Origin: an uncultured Lachnospiraceae bacterium
GTDB taxonomy: Bacteria; Bacillota; Clostridia; Lachnospirales; Lachnospiraceae
Assembly: GCA_910584115.1 (NCBI GenBank)
Contig: CAJTYN010000012.1
Span: 20,126 to 33,496 of the forward strand
Direction: 5' to 3'
DNA: 13,371 nt
The notes beneath the pieces are model-generated. The model saw nothing but the letters and a program-made list of their open reading frames with translations, did no database searches and was not told the DNA's origin. Positions within the stretch are counted from its first letter, which is position 1. Every line of letters begins with the position of its first letter. Positions 6,006 to 13,371 of this stretch are shown here, piece by piece. The position numbers and the translations under genes are program-made.

Positions 6006-6933
6006 CGGCGTGACTCCGGCAAAAACCGTGGCGCTGTCAAAGGTGGAGATCCCGAAGGCAAGGCCGGGATGGGTGTTGGTGAAGGTGAAGGCTTTCGGCA
6101 TGAACCACTCGGAACAGATCCTGCGTCTGCATGAGATCGAAAATGACTATATCCAGAAACCCATCATCCCCGGCATTGAGTGTGTGGGCGAGATCGCGGA
6201 TGCGTCGGACAGTGGCTTTCAGACCGGGCAGAGGGTGGCGGCCCTGATGGGCGGCATGGGGCGGAGCTTCGACGGCAGTTACGCGGAGTACGCGCTGCTG
6301 CCTGCGCACCATGTATTTCCGGTGGAGAGCAGTCTTACATGGGCGCAGCTTGGGGCTGTGCCGGAAACTTATTTTACGGCCTGGGGCTCCCTGTCTGAGG
6401 GACTGGATCTTCAGCCCTCGGATACGCTGCTGATCCGGGGCGCGACCTGTGCGCTGGGATATGCGGCGATCCAGATCGGGAAGGCTTGCGGATGCCGGGT
6501 GATCGCGACGACCCACCGGGAACAGAAGCTCCCGCTCATTGACAGCGCGGATGAGGCGGTGTTGGATACGGGGAAACTCTCCGGGCTCTTGTCCGGCGTG
6601 ACAAAGGCGCTGGAGCTGGTGGGGCCGAAGACGCTTTCCGATACGCTGCGGTGTATGGAAAAAGGCGGGATCGTGTGCGATACGGGTATCCTGGGAGGCG
6701 TGTACGCCCTGAATGGGTTTGACCCCATCAAGTCTATCCCGAACGGCGTATATCTGACCGGTTTCCACAGCAACTGGCCCACAGGGGAAGTGATGAGGGA
6801 ACTCTTTGCCTTTCTGGAAGAGAAGGGGCTGGAACCTTGTGTGGGCGCGGTGTATGACTTTAAGGATATCCGGGGAGCGTGCATGGCTCAGGACAGCGGG
6901 AAAGTGAATGGGAAGATCGTGGTCACAGTCTGA
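5986..6933 (+). CDS. Zinc-free MDR-family NAD(P)H oxidoreductase (quinone reductase type)
   Basis: This 315-residue medium-chain dehydrogenase/reductase has the standard opening MKAVVLNG, a catalytic-domain segment GMNHSE (38-43), PGIECVGE, a YAEYALLPA strand and the nucleotide-binding loop GATCALG (152-158) followed by a Rossmann strand. The structural and catalytic zinc Cys clusters of alcohol dehydrogenases are absent, placing it with the quinone oxidoreductase/enoyl reductase branch, which reduces conjugated C=C or quinones with NAD(P)H. AGGAGG lies 9 nt before the ATG at 5986. The gene starts 20 bp inside the radical SAM gene and is followed 19 bp later by the nitroreductase. In a RiPP pathway it could reduce an unsaturated residue left by another enzyme (some lanthipeptide systems use dehydrogenases that way) or serve redox supply. 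The fold is certain; the substrate is unknown. Confidence 0.85.
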   Translation: MKAVVLNGVTPAKTVALSKVEIPKARPGWVLVKVKAFGMNHSEQILRLHEIENDYIQKPIIPGIECVGEIADASDSGFQTGQRVAALMGGMGRSFDGSYAEYALLPAHHVFPVESSLTWAQLGAVPETYFTAWGSLSEGLDLQPSDTLLIRGATCALGYAAIQIGKACGCRVIATTHREQKLPLIDSADEAVLDTGKLSGLLSGVTKALELVGPKTLSDTLRCMEKGGIVCDTGILGGVYALNGFDPIKSIPNGVYLTGFHSNWPTGEVMRELFAFLEEKGLEPCVGAVYDFKDIRGACMAQDSGKVNGKIVVTV

Positions 6934-6952
6934 GAAGGATGGAGGAAAACAG

Positions 6953-7834
6953 ATGGGAACAGAACAAAAGACTCTCTTTAAGATAGACAAGTCAAAATGT
7001 CAGAAATGCGGAAGATGCATCAACACCTGTGCAGGGATGGTGCTCGCCTGGGGAGCGGACGGATTTCCCAAGATAAAGCCCTTTGAACGCTTTGGGTGGA
7101 GGGGCTGCTGGCGGTGTCAGCACTGTCTGGCCGTATGCCCGGAGGGCGCGGTCTCGATCTTCGGAAAAGACCCCGGGGAGTCCCTCCCGCCTGCGCCGCC
7201 AGAGATGGGCGGATATATGGAGCGGCTGATCGTAAACCGCCGTTCCTGCCGCAGGTTTCTGGATAAAAATGTGGACCCGGAGGTCATCTCCAGCATGCTC
7301 CGCGCGATGTCGGCCGCGCCTACGGGCGGAAACGCCTGCAAGGTGGAGTACACGGTCATCGATGATAAAGACAGGGTGCGCCAGATCTGGAAAAAGGCAT
7401 ATGCCAAGATGGACGCGGACGCGAAAAAACACATCTATACCCACAGCTTTGACGATTTCTTTTATGGGAAGATGAAGGAGTCGGAAAAGACAGTCCGTAA
7501 AGGCGACCTCCTCTTCTGCGGCGCGCCCCATCTCTTTATCGCCCATGAGCGCTGCGCGGGAAAATGGGCGGAGGATGTCAAAGTAAACTGCAACATCGCC
7601 ACGGCCTATTTTGAGCTGCTCTGCAACGCCCACGGCCTGGGTGCGATCATCATGAGCTACCCGGCGGAGGTGTTAAATGAACTTGCGCCGGAGGCGAGGG
7701 AGATGCTCGGCATCCCGGGGGATCACTACACGAAACTGATGGTCGGTTTCGGCTATCCCGAGATCCCTTACGCGAGGGGCGTGCAAAAAGACAGGAGTGA
7801 GAGGATACACCGTTACACGGACAGGGATATATGA
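6953..7834 (+). CDS. Nitroreductase-family protein with N-terminal 2x[4Fe-4S] ferredoxin domain
   Basis: In this 293-residue protein, residues 11-70 form a bacterial ferredoxin module with two CX2CX2CX3C motifs (C16, C19, C22, C26 and C52, C55, C58, C62-Pro). From about residue 85 (MERLIVNRRSCRRF) it is an FMN-binding nitroreductase fold with APTGGNACK for flavin contact and LGAIIMSYPAE near the end, then GFGYPEIPY. This fusion is widespread in anaerobes and lets the flavin exchange electrons with low-potential carriers. The start at 6953 follows GGAGG with 7 nt spacing. Here, in line with a radical SAM enzyme, it could supply electrons to the radical SAM or SPASM clusters or oxidise/reduce the peptide; McbC-like RiPP oxidases are flavoproteins of the same wider superfamily. 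It may instead be a general redox enzyme picked up by the operon. The domains are clear; the role is inferred. Confidence 0.85.
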   Translation: MGTEQKTLFKIDKSKCQKCGRCINTCAGMVLAWGADGFPKIKPFERFGWRGCWRCQHCLAVCPEGAVSIFGKDPGESLPPAPPEMGGYMERLIVNRRSCRRFLDKNVDPEVISSMLRAMSAAPTGGNACKVEYTVIDDKDRVRQIWKKAYAKMDADAKKHIYTHSFDDFFYGKMKESEKTVRKGDLLFCGAPHLFIAHERCAGKWAEDVKVNCNIATAYFELLCNAHGLGAIIMSYPAEVLNELAPEAREMLGIPGDHYTKLMVGFGYPEIPYARGVQKDRSERIHRYTDRDI

Positions 7835-7883
7835 TCGGCAAGATCTTTGTGGATATGTAAAACAGGATGGAGGTGGTGTTCGG

Positions 7884-8789
7884 ATGTTTGGAAAGGATCG
7901 CACATCAGGGATCGAAAGGCTGAGAGAGGCGCTGGATGATGCGGATGCGGTGGTCATTGGCGCCGGCGCGGGGCTTTCTGCTTCGGCAGGCTTTACTTAT
8001 GCGGGGGAGCGCTTCCGGCGGTATTTTTCCGATTTTGAGGAAAAGTATGGTTTCCATGATATGTACACGGGAGGGTTTTATCCTTATGGGACGCTGGAGG
8101 AGTATTGGGCGTACTGGAGCCGTTATATCCAGGTCAACCGCTACATGGATGCGCCAAAGCCGGTCTATCAGAGGCTTTTTGAACTGGTAGAGGATAAGGA
8201 TCATTTTGTGATCACCACGAATGTGGATCATTGTTTTCAGAAAGCGGGATTTGACAGAGAGCGGCTCTTTTACACCCAGGGGGATTATGGCCTGTTCCAA
8301 TGCAGTGGGCCCTGCTGTCTGGAGACTTTTGAAAATGAAGAGCTGATCGGCAGGATGGTCCAGCAGCAGGAAGGCATGCGGATACCGTCAGAGCTCCTGC
8401 CGGTCTGTCCCCACTGCAAAAGACCGATGACCATGAACCTGCGGTCAGATGGCCGGTTTGTGGAGGATGAGGGCTGGCACAGGGCGGCGGAGCGATATGC
8501 GGATTTCCTGCGCACCAGGAAAGGCCGCCGGATCCTGTTCCTGGAACTGGGAGTCGGCTACAACACCCCGGTCATCATCAAGTATCCTTTCTGGAGGATG
8601 ACGGCGGAAAACAAAAAGGCTGTTTACGGGTGTATCAACCATGGAGAGACGGAGCATCCGGATGAGATAAAGAGACAGTCGATCTGCATCGACGGGGATA
8701 TCGGAGAGATCCTCGCGCGGATGATGGTTTCCGCAGAGGAACAGGAGGCATCTCTCCAGAAAGAGAAGAACGGTCATCTCACAGCTTGA
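7884..8789 (+). CDS. SirTM-like (class M) sirtuin, NAD-dependent transferase
   Basis: This 301-residue Sir2-fold protein has the NAD loop GAGAGLSASAGF (26-37), then TTNVDHCFQKAG with N113, a YTQGDYG segment and a zinc-ribbon set C140, C144, C175 and C178. LGVGYNTPVIIKYPFW (about 223-238) is the late NAD-binding element. At the place of the catalytic His of classical sirtuins (LHGS) stands Gln132, the change described for SirTM enzymes, which ADP-ribosylate lipoylated GcvH-like proteins rather than deacetylate lysines; the N113/Q132 spacing equals that of N118/Q137 in the streptococcal enzyme, as I recall. SirTM genes usually sit with a macrodomain hydrolase and a lipoate-type ligase, and neither is here. 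The start follows GGAGGT at 7869-7874; the gap to the nitroreductase is 49 bp and a terminator follows directly, so it is the last gene of the operon. It might modify the peptide or a partner protein, or protect against redox stress. Confidence 0.82.
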   Translation: MFGKDRTSGIERLREALDDADAVVIGAGAGLSASAGFTYAGERFRRYFSDFEEKYGFHDMYTGGFYPYGTLEEYWAYWSRYIQVNRYMDAPKPVYQRLFELVEDKDHFVITTNVDHCFQKAGFDRERLFYTQGDYGLFQCSGPCCLETFENEELIGRMVQQQEGMRIPSELLPVCPHCKRPMTMNLRSDGRFVEDEGWHRAAERYADFLRTRKGRRILFLELGVGYNTPVIIKYPFWRMTAENKKAVYGCINHGETEHPDEIKRQSICIDGDIGEILARMMVSAEEQEASLQKEKNGHLTA

Positions 8790-8825
8790 AGGCTTCGGGG
8801 GATCAGCCCCGAGCCTTCTCTTTTT
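8789..8825 (+). terminator. Intrinsic terminator of the RiPP operon, overlapping the 3' end of the convergent activase
   Basis: AAGGCTTCGGGG pairs with CCCCGAGCCTT (one bulged T) over a short GATCAG loop, followed by CTCTTTTTG. The hairpin begins at the last base of the sirtuin stop codon. Its right half encodes the last residues of the minus-strand activase (stop at 8803-8805). In the minus direction no T-run follows, so it should act mainly on the plus-strand operon. Confidence 0.85.
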
Positions 8826-11800
8826 GCATGTTTTTGCGCGCTGTGGACAGCATCAGCTTGATCCTGTTCAATTGGTTGACTTCACTGGCCCCTGGATCGT
8901 AGTCGATGGCCACGATGTTGGACTCAGGGTAGCGGCGGCGCAGTTCTTTGATGACCCCTTTGCCCACCACATGGTTGGGCAGGCAGGCGAAGGGCTGGGT
9001 GCAGACGATGTTGGGCGCGCCGCTGTGGATCAGCTCCAGCATCTCCCCGGTGAGGAACCAGCCCTCCCCGGTCTGGTTGCCGATGGATACGATGGGGGCG
9101 GCCATCCGCGCCAGCTCGGCGATGTTGGCGGAGGGGGTGAAATGGCGGCTCTTCTTGAACGCCTCGTTGGCCGCGCCGCGGATGTGATCGATCCCCCAGA
9201 TCGCCATGTTGGCCATCCGCGCCGTGCTCTTTTTTGTTCCCAGGTGTTCGGACTTGAAGTTCTGGTTGTAAAAGCTGTAGCTCATGAAGTCAATCAGGTC
9301 CGGCACCACGGCCTCGGCGCCTTCCTTTTCCAAAAGCTCCGCCAGGTAATTGTTGGCGGCGGGGAGGAATTTGACTAGGATCTCGCCCACGATGCCCACC
9401 CGGGGCTTCCGCTCGTGGGAGACGGGGATCTCGTCGAACTCCCGGATCATCCTCCTGCAGATCGTCTTGAAGGTGATGTAGTTGCAGCGTCTGTCGGAGA
9501 GGAAACGGATACAGCGTTTTTCCCATTTCCTGTGCATCCGGTCGACGGAGCCTTTCTTTAATTCGTAGGGGCGCATCCGGTAGATACATTTCATCAGGAT
9601 GTCGCCGAAGACTGCGCCGTATGTAAGCCGCGTCACCAGGGGCAGGGTGATCTTAAAGCCGGGGTTGCTCTCCAAGCCGCTCAAGTTGATGGAGATCACC
9701 GGGATCTGCTCCATCCCCGCTTTTTTCAGCGCCCGGCGGATGAAGCCTATGTAGTTGGACGCGCGGCAGCCCCCGCCGGTCTGGGACATGATGATGGCCA
9801 CTTTATCCAGGTCGTATTTACCGGACAGCAGAGCCTGCATGATCTGACCGACCACCATCAGGGAGGGGTAGCAGGCGTCGTTGTTGACGTATTTCAGGCC
9901 CACGTCCACGGCTTCCTTGTTGTCGTTGGGCAGCACCTGCAGGTTGTAGCCGCAGGAGTTGAAGGCCGCCTGTAAGATGGAAAAATGGATGGGTGACATC
10001 TGCGGGCACAGGATCGTGTAGTCCTTGCGCATCTCTTTGGTAAAAGGTCTCTTCGAGATCGCGGAGGGCTGGATCTTCCGTTTTCCCGTCTGCGCCTGTT
10101 TGACCCGGATGGCGGCGATCAGGGAGCGGACGCGGATCCGGGCAGCGCCTAAGTTATTGACCTCATCGATCTTCAGACAGGTGTAGATCTTGCCGCTATT
10201 TTCCAGGATCTCATGGACCTGGTCGGTGGTCACGGCGTCCAGGCCGCAGCCGAAGGAATTCAGCTGGATCAGGTCCAGGTCGTCTCTGGTCTTTACAAAG
10301 TTGGCGGCGGCGTAGAGTCTTGTATGGTACATCCACTGGTCGTTGACCCGCAGCGGCCGCTCTAAATTCCCCAGATGGGAGATGGAGTCTTCCGTCAGCA
10401 CCGCCATCCCGTAGCTGTTGATCAGTTCCGGGATACCGTGGTGGATCTCCGGATCGATGTGGTAGGGCCGTCCGGCCAGTACGATCCCGTGCCGTCCGGT
10501 CTCTTTTAGATAGCGCAGGGTCTCCTCCCCTTTGCGCATCAGGTCCTTGCGGGCAAACTCCAGCTCTTTCCACGCTGCCTGGGCCGCCTGGGCGACTTCC
10601 TGGGCGGGGATGTCGGGAAAAGCTTTGATCAGCCCCTGGGTCAGCACTTCCAGGTCTGCGAAGGACAGGAACGGATTTTTGAGATCGATGGATGGATCTT
10701 TTAACTGCTCCACGTTGTTCTTGATATTCTCCGGGTAGGAGGTGACGATGGGGCAGTTGTAGTGGTTGACGGCATCCTCAAATTCCTGCCGTTCGTAGGG
10801 GATACAGGGATAGAAGATGAACTTCACGCCCTTTTTCAACAGCCAGGTCACGTGCCCGTGGGCCAGCTTGGCCGGGTAGCATTCAGACTCGCTGGGGATG
10901 GACTCGATGCCCAGCTCGTAGATCTTCCGCGTGGACGTGGGAGAGAGCACCACCCGGTATTTGAGCAGTGTGAAGAACGTGTGCCAGAACGGGTAGTTCT
11001 CGAACATGTTCAGCACCCGGGGGATCCCCACCTCCCCCCGCACAGCCAGGTCCGGCGAGAGGGGTTCGTAGCCGAAGATCCTCTTGTATTTGTAGTCAAA
11101 TAGGTTGGGGATCTTGTCTTTGTTCTTCTGTTTGCCGATGCCTTTTTCACACCGGTTCCCGCTGATGAACTGGCGGCCGCCGCTGAATTTGTTGATGGTC
11201 AGACGGCAGTTGTTGGTGCAGCCCTTGCAGTTTGCCATGGAAGTCGTATATTTCAGGTCATGTATCTGTTCATAGGAGAGCATGGTGGTCTGCCGCGGCC
11301 CATCCCCCGCGTGGAAGCGTTCCCTGGCGATCAGGGCCGCGCCGAAAGCGCCCATGATCCCGGCGATGTCCGGGCGGATGGCCTGGCAGTCCGCGATCCG
11401 CTCAAAACTGCGGAGGACGGCATCGTTGTAAAAAGTCCCGCCCTGGACCACGATATGTTTTCCCAGTTCTGTGGCGTCCGATACTTTGATGACTTTGTAG
11501 AGGGCGTTCTTGATCACGGAGTAGGCGAGCCCGGCGGAGATATCGGAGACTTCCGCGCCCTCTTTCTGGGCCTGTTTGACTTTTGAGTTCATGAAGACGG
11601 TGCAGCGTGTTCCCAGGTCGATGGGGTTTTTAGCAAACAGCGCTTCCTTTGCAAAGTCCTCCACGGAATAATTCAGAGACTTTGCAAACGTCTCGATGAA
11701 GGAGCCGCAGCCGGAGGAGCATGCCTCGTTGAGCTGGACGCTGTCCACCGTGTGGTCCTTGATCTTGATACACTTCATGTCCTGGCCGCCGATGTCCAGG

Positions 11801-13050
11801 ATGCAGTCCACCTCCGGGTCGAAGAAGGCGGCGGCGTAGTAGTGGGACACGGTCTCCACCTCCCCCTCGTCCAGCATCAAGGCCGACTGGATCAGGGCCT
11901 CCCCGTATCCGGTGGAACAGGAGTAGGCGATCCGGGCGTCGGAGGGCAGGAGCGCGTGGATCTCCTCCATGGCGCGTATGGTGGTGGCCAGGGGACTGCC
12001 GTCGTTGCTGCTGTAAAAGGAATACAAAAGGGAGCCGTCCTCCGCCACCAGGGCGGCTTTCGTGGTCGTGGACCCTGCGTCGATCCCAAGGAAACAGCTG
12101 CCGTGATAGTCCTGCAGGTCCCCGGTCTTTACATGGTAATGGGATTGTCTCTCGTGGAAAGCCTGGTAGTCCTCCTCCGAGGAGAATAGAGGTTCCATGC
12201 GGGCGACTTCAAAATCCATCTGGATATTTCCCGCCAGGCGTTCTTCCATCGCGGCCAGGGTGTTGGTCACGGTCAGGTCGGCGTTCAGGGCAGAGCCGAT
12301 GGCGGCGAACAGGTGGGAATTTTCCGGTATGATCGTGTGTTCTTCATCCAATCTCAGAGTGCGGATGAAGGCTTCCTTTAGCTCAGACATAAAGTGCAGC
12401 GGTCCGCCCAGGAACGCCACATGGCCCCGGATGGGTTTGCCGCAGGCCAGGCCGCTGATCGTCTGGTTTACCACAGCCTGGAAGATGGAGGCGGATAGAT
12501 CCTCCCGCGTGGCCCCCTCGTTGATCAGGGGCTGGATATCTGATTTGGCGAATACACCGCAACGGGCTGCGATCGGATAGAGAGCTCTGTAGTCCTTTGC
12601 GTATGTATTTAAACCCGCCGCGTCGGTCTGCAGAAGGGAGGCCATCTGGTCGATGAAGGAGCCGGTCCCCCCCGCGCAGATGCCGTTCATGCGCTGTTCG
12701 ATGTTCCCGCCTTCAAAATAGATGATCTTGGCATCCTCCCCGCCCAACTCGATCGCCACGTCGGTCTGGGGAGCCGCATCCTGGAGGGCGGTGGAGACCG
12801 CGATCACTTCCTGGACGAAGGGTACGTTTAAGTGTTTCGCCAGTGTCAGTCCCCCCGATCCGGTGATCACGGGGCTGACGGTCTGGTCGCCCAGTTTTTG
12901 GCGGGCTTTATATAGGAGTTGGGCGAGGGCCTTTTGTATATCTGCGTAATGCCGCTGGTAATCGGCGGCTAAGAGTGTATGTGTCTCATCTAAGACCGCG
13001 ATCTTCACGGTCGTTGAACCGATATCTATCCCAAGTGTAAGATTTTCCAT
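8803..13050 (-). CDS. Giant acyl-CoA dehydratase activase: two BadF/BcrA/HgdC-type ATPase domains plus DUF2229/HgdB-like region
   Basis: This protein has 1415 residues. Domain 1 (about 1-265) has the ATPase phosphate loop GIDIGSTT (7-14), ELGGEDAK (101-108) and cluster Cys C125 (CAGGTGS) and C164 (ARCGVFAKSD), close to the two Cys that bridge the [4Fe-4S] cluster in the HgdC homodimer. Domain 2 (about 318-580) repeats the fold with GIDAGSTT (322-329), DIGGQD (419-424), ACSSGCGS and C483 (TRCTVFMNSK). A Cys cluster CKGCTNNC (608-615) with C634 follows, then a DUF2229/HgdB-like region with ESECYP, SFGCGLDAVTTDQ, NNDACYPS, TGGGCRAS and CTQPFACLP. Such proteins are presumed ATP-driven electron injectors for 2-hydroxyacyl-CoA dehydratase or double-cubane proteins; the partner is not known and no dehydratase lies here. 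GGAGG lies 13 nt upstream of the ATG. It seems monocistronic in this window and converges on the RiPP operon. Confidence 0.9.
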   Translation of the reverse strand: MENLTLGIDIGSTTVKIAVLDETHTLLAADYQRHYADIQKALAQLLYKARQKLGDQTVSPVITGSGGLTLAKHLNVPFVQEVIAVSTALQDAAPQTDVAIELGGEDAKIIYFEGGNIEQRMNGICAGGTGSFIDQMASLLQTDAAGLNTYAKDYRALYPIAARCGVFAKSDIQPLINEGATREDLSASIFQAVVNQTISGLACGKPIRGHVAFLGGPLHFMSELKEAFIRTLRLDEEHTIIPENSHLFAAIGSALNADLTVTNTLAAMEERLAGNIQMDFEVARMEPLFSSEEDYQAFHERQSHYHVKTGDLQDYHGSCFLGIDAGSTTTKAALVAEDGSLLYSFYSSNDGSPLATTIRAMEEIHALLPSDARIAYSCSTGYGEALIQSALMLDEGEVETVSHYYAAAFFDPEVDCILDIGGQDMKCIKIKDHTVDSVQLNEACSSGCGSFIETFAKSLNYSVEDFAKEALFAKNPIDLGTRCTVFMNSKVKQAQKEGAEVSDISAGLAYSVIKNALYKVIKVSDATELGKHIVVQGGTFYNDAVLRSFERIADCQAIRPDIAGIMGAFGAALIARERFHAGDGPRQTTMLSYEQIHDLKYTTSMANCKGCTNNCRLTINKFSGGRQFISGNRCEKGIGKQKNKDKIPNLFDYKYKRIFGYEPLSPDLAVRGEVGIPRVLNMFENYPFWHTFFTLLKYRVVLSPTSTRKIYELGIESIPSESECYPAKLAHGHVTWLLKKGVKFIFYPCIPYERQEFEDAVNHYNCPIVTSYPENIKNNVEQLKDPSIDLKNPFLSFADLEVLTQGLIKAFPDIPAQEVAQAAQAAWKELEFARKDLMRKGEETLRYLKETGRHGIVLAGRPYHIDPEIHHGIPELINSYGMAVLTEDSISHLGNLERPLRVNDQWMYHTRLYAAANFVKTRDDLDLIQLNSFGCGLDAVTTDQVHEILENSGKIYTCLKIDEVNNLGAARIRVRSLIAAIRVKQAQTGKRKIQPSAISKRPFTKEMRKDYTILCPQMSPIHFSILQAAFNSCGYNLQVLPNDNKEAVDVGLKYVNNDACYPSLMVVGQIMQALLSGKYDLDKVAIIMSQTGGGCRASNYIGFIRRALKKAGMEQIPVISINLSGLESNPGFKITLPLVTRLTYGAVFGDILMKCIYRMRPYELKKGSVDRMHRKWEKRCIRFLSDRRCNYITFKTICRRMIREFDEIPVSHERKPRVGIVGEILVKFLPAANNYLAELLEKEGAEAVVPDLIDFMSYSFYNQNFKSEHLGTKKSTARMANMAIWGIDHIRGAANEAFKKSRHFTPSANIAELARMAAPIVSIGNQTGEGWFLTGEMLELIHSGAPNIVCTQPFACLPNHVVGKGVIKELRRRYPESNIVAIDYDPGASEVNQLNRIKLMLSTARKNMQKEKARG

Positions 13051-13110
13051 AGGTATTTCGTCTCCTCCTTGGCATGTCCGTTTGCACGGGCAGTTTCAAT
13101 GTCTCGTAAC

Positions 13111-13139
13111 ATTATACGACACAGATTTTCAAAAAACAA
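13111..13139 (-). promoter_or_regulatory. Promoter of the activase gene
   Basis: On the minus strand TTGTTT (13134-13139) and TATAAT (13111-13116) are separated by exactly 17 bp. Transcription would start near 13104, giving a leader of about 54 nt. TCGTA and TACGA, 5-bp arms of an inverted repeat, overlap and flank the -10 box and could be a weak operator. Confidence 0.65.
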
Positions 13140-13165
13140 CTTATAAAATATGGAGGATCCGGGAA

Positions 13166-13252
13166 ATGTATTCGATGTTGCGGCGGGGTCTGATCGATCG
13201 CATGCCTAACGGAAAAAAGTTTGTTTTGGAGGGTGTTTGGAAACCCCTTTAA
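13166..13252 (+). CDS. Doubtful 28-residue ORF with a good ribosome site
   Basis: ATG at 13166 follows GGAGG (13152-13156) by 9 nt and reads MYSMLRRGLIDRMPNGKKFV..., ending in KPL, with TAA at 13250-13252. The peptide is basic with no recognisable family, and I see no convincing plus-strand promoter at a workable distance. It lies divergent from the activase gene. It may be chance; a small peptide gene is possible. Confidence 0.2.
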   Translation: MYSMLRRGLIDRMPNGKKFVLEGVWKPL

Positions 13253-13309
13253 ACTTTGCAGGTAGCTCAGATTTTACGGACGTATGGTGCGGTCTATGGC
13301 CGCTCAGGT

Positions 13310-13371
13310 CTTTGGAGGTGTACTTTTCTGCGAGAAAAGTACCAAAAGCGCCGGGGGATCGCGATTTCCCC
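13310..13371. repeat. Hairpin-bearing repeat-like element at the right edge
   Basis: GTACTTTTC (13320-13328) and GAAAAGTAC (13334-13342) form a perfect 9-bp hairpin with a 5-nt loop, followed by a GC-rich GCGCCGGGGGATCGCGA tract running to the window edge. The plus strand is open here too (reading GGVLFCEKSTKSAGG), as is typical of dispersed intergenic elements that get miscalled as tiny genes. The rest of 13252-13310 shows nothing clear. Confidence 0.35.

Noticed and set aside
8824..12949. Many plus-strand ORFs of 68-184 codons opposite the activase
   Set aside because: They are shadows of the GC-rich 1415-codon minus-strand gene, without ribosome sites or family motifs.
13260..13290. GGTAGCTCAG, a tRNA D-arm-like string
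   Set aside because: No matching acceptor stem, anticodon arm or T-arm (GGTTCGAAT-like) follows; a chance match.

Overview
The window looks like chromosome of an anaerobic Firmicute, most likely a gut-type clostridium of the Lachnospiraceae kind. The grounds are strong AGGAGG ribosome sites, TATAAT/extended -10 promoters, a DcuC-type anaerobic carrier, a UroD/MtaA-type methyltransferase relative, a SPASM radical SAM enzyme and a giant BcrA/HgdC-type activase. All gene calls come from reading motifs; no search was run.

Left part (1-4287, minus strand, visibly AT-richer). A PucR/CdaR-type regulator (2740-4287) has its own promoter, overlaid by a nested inverted repeat (4311-4373), and its own terminator (2653-2690). 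It is followed by a likely two-gene operon, a DcuC-family carrier (833-2197) and a UroD-family protein (1-770, cut by the window edge). This operon has a predicted leader of nearly 400 nt, including a GC-rich, hairpin-packed island (about 2225-2412), and a 14-bp palindrome beside its predicted start point. The simplest reading is a substrate-sensing regulator next to an uptake carrier and a methyl-transfer or demethylation-type enzyme; the substrate is unknown.

Middle part (4440-8825, plus strand, GC-rich). This is the most interesting region, a compact ribosomally made, modified peptide (RiPP) candidate. A 101-residue precursor made of Cys repeats of the form CX3CX3D (4517-4822) is followed by a stable intergenic hairpin. 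Next come a SPASM radical SAM maturase (4950-6005), a zinc-free MDR oxidoreductase overlapping it by 20 bp (5986-6933), a nitroreductase with a two-cluster ferredoxin domain (6953-7834), a SirTM-like sirtuin with Gln where classical sirtuins have His (7884-8789), and an intrinsic terminator. The six CX3D motifs match the thioether pattern known from freyrasin-type ranthipeptides, but the additional upstream Cys in five repeats and the extra redox and NAD-dependent enzymes do not fit a described pathway that I know. No RRE protein, protease or exporter is seen.

Right part (8803-13050, minus strand, GC-rich). A single 1415-residue protein fuses two BadF/BcrA/HgdC-type ATPase activase domains to a DUF2229/HgdB-like region, with a good promoter upstream (13111-13139). 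It converges on the RiPP operon, and its last codons lie inside the shared terminator hairpin. The final 320 bp are gene-poor, holding this promoter, a doubtful 28-codon ORF and a repeat-like hairpin element running off the window.
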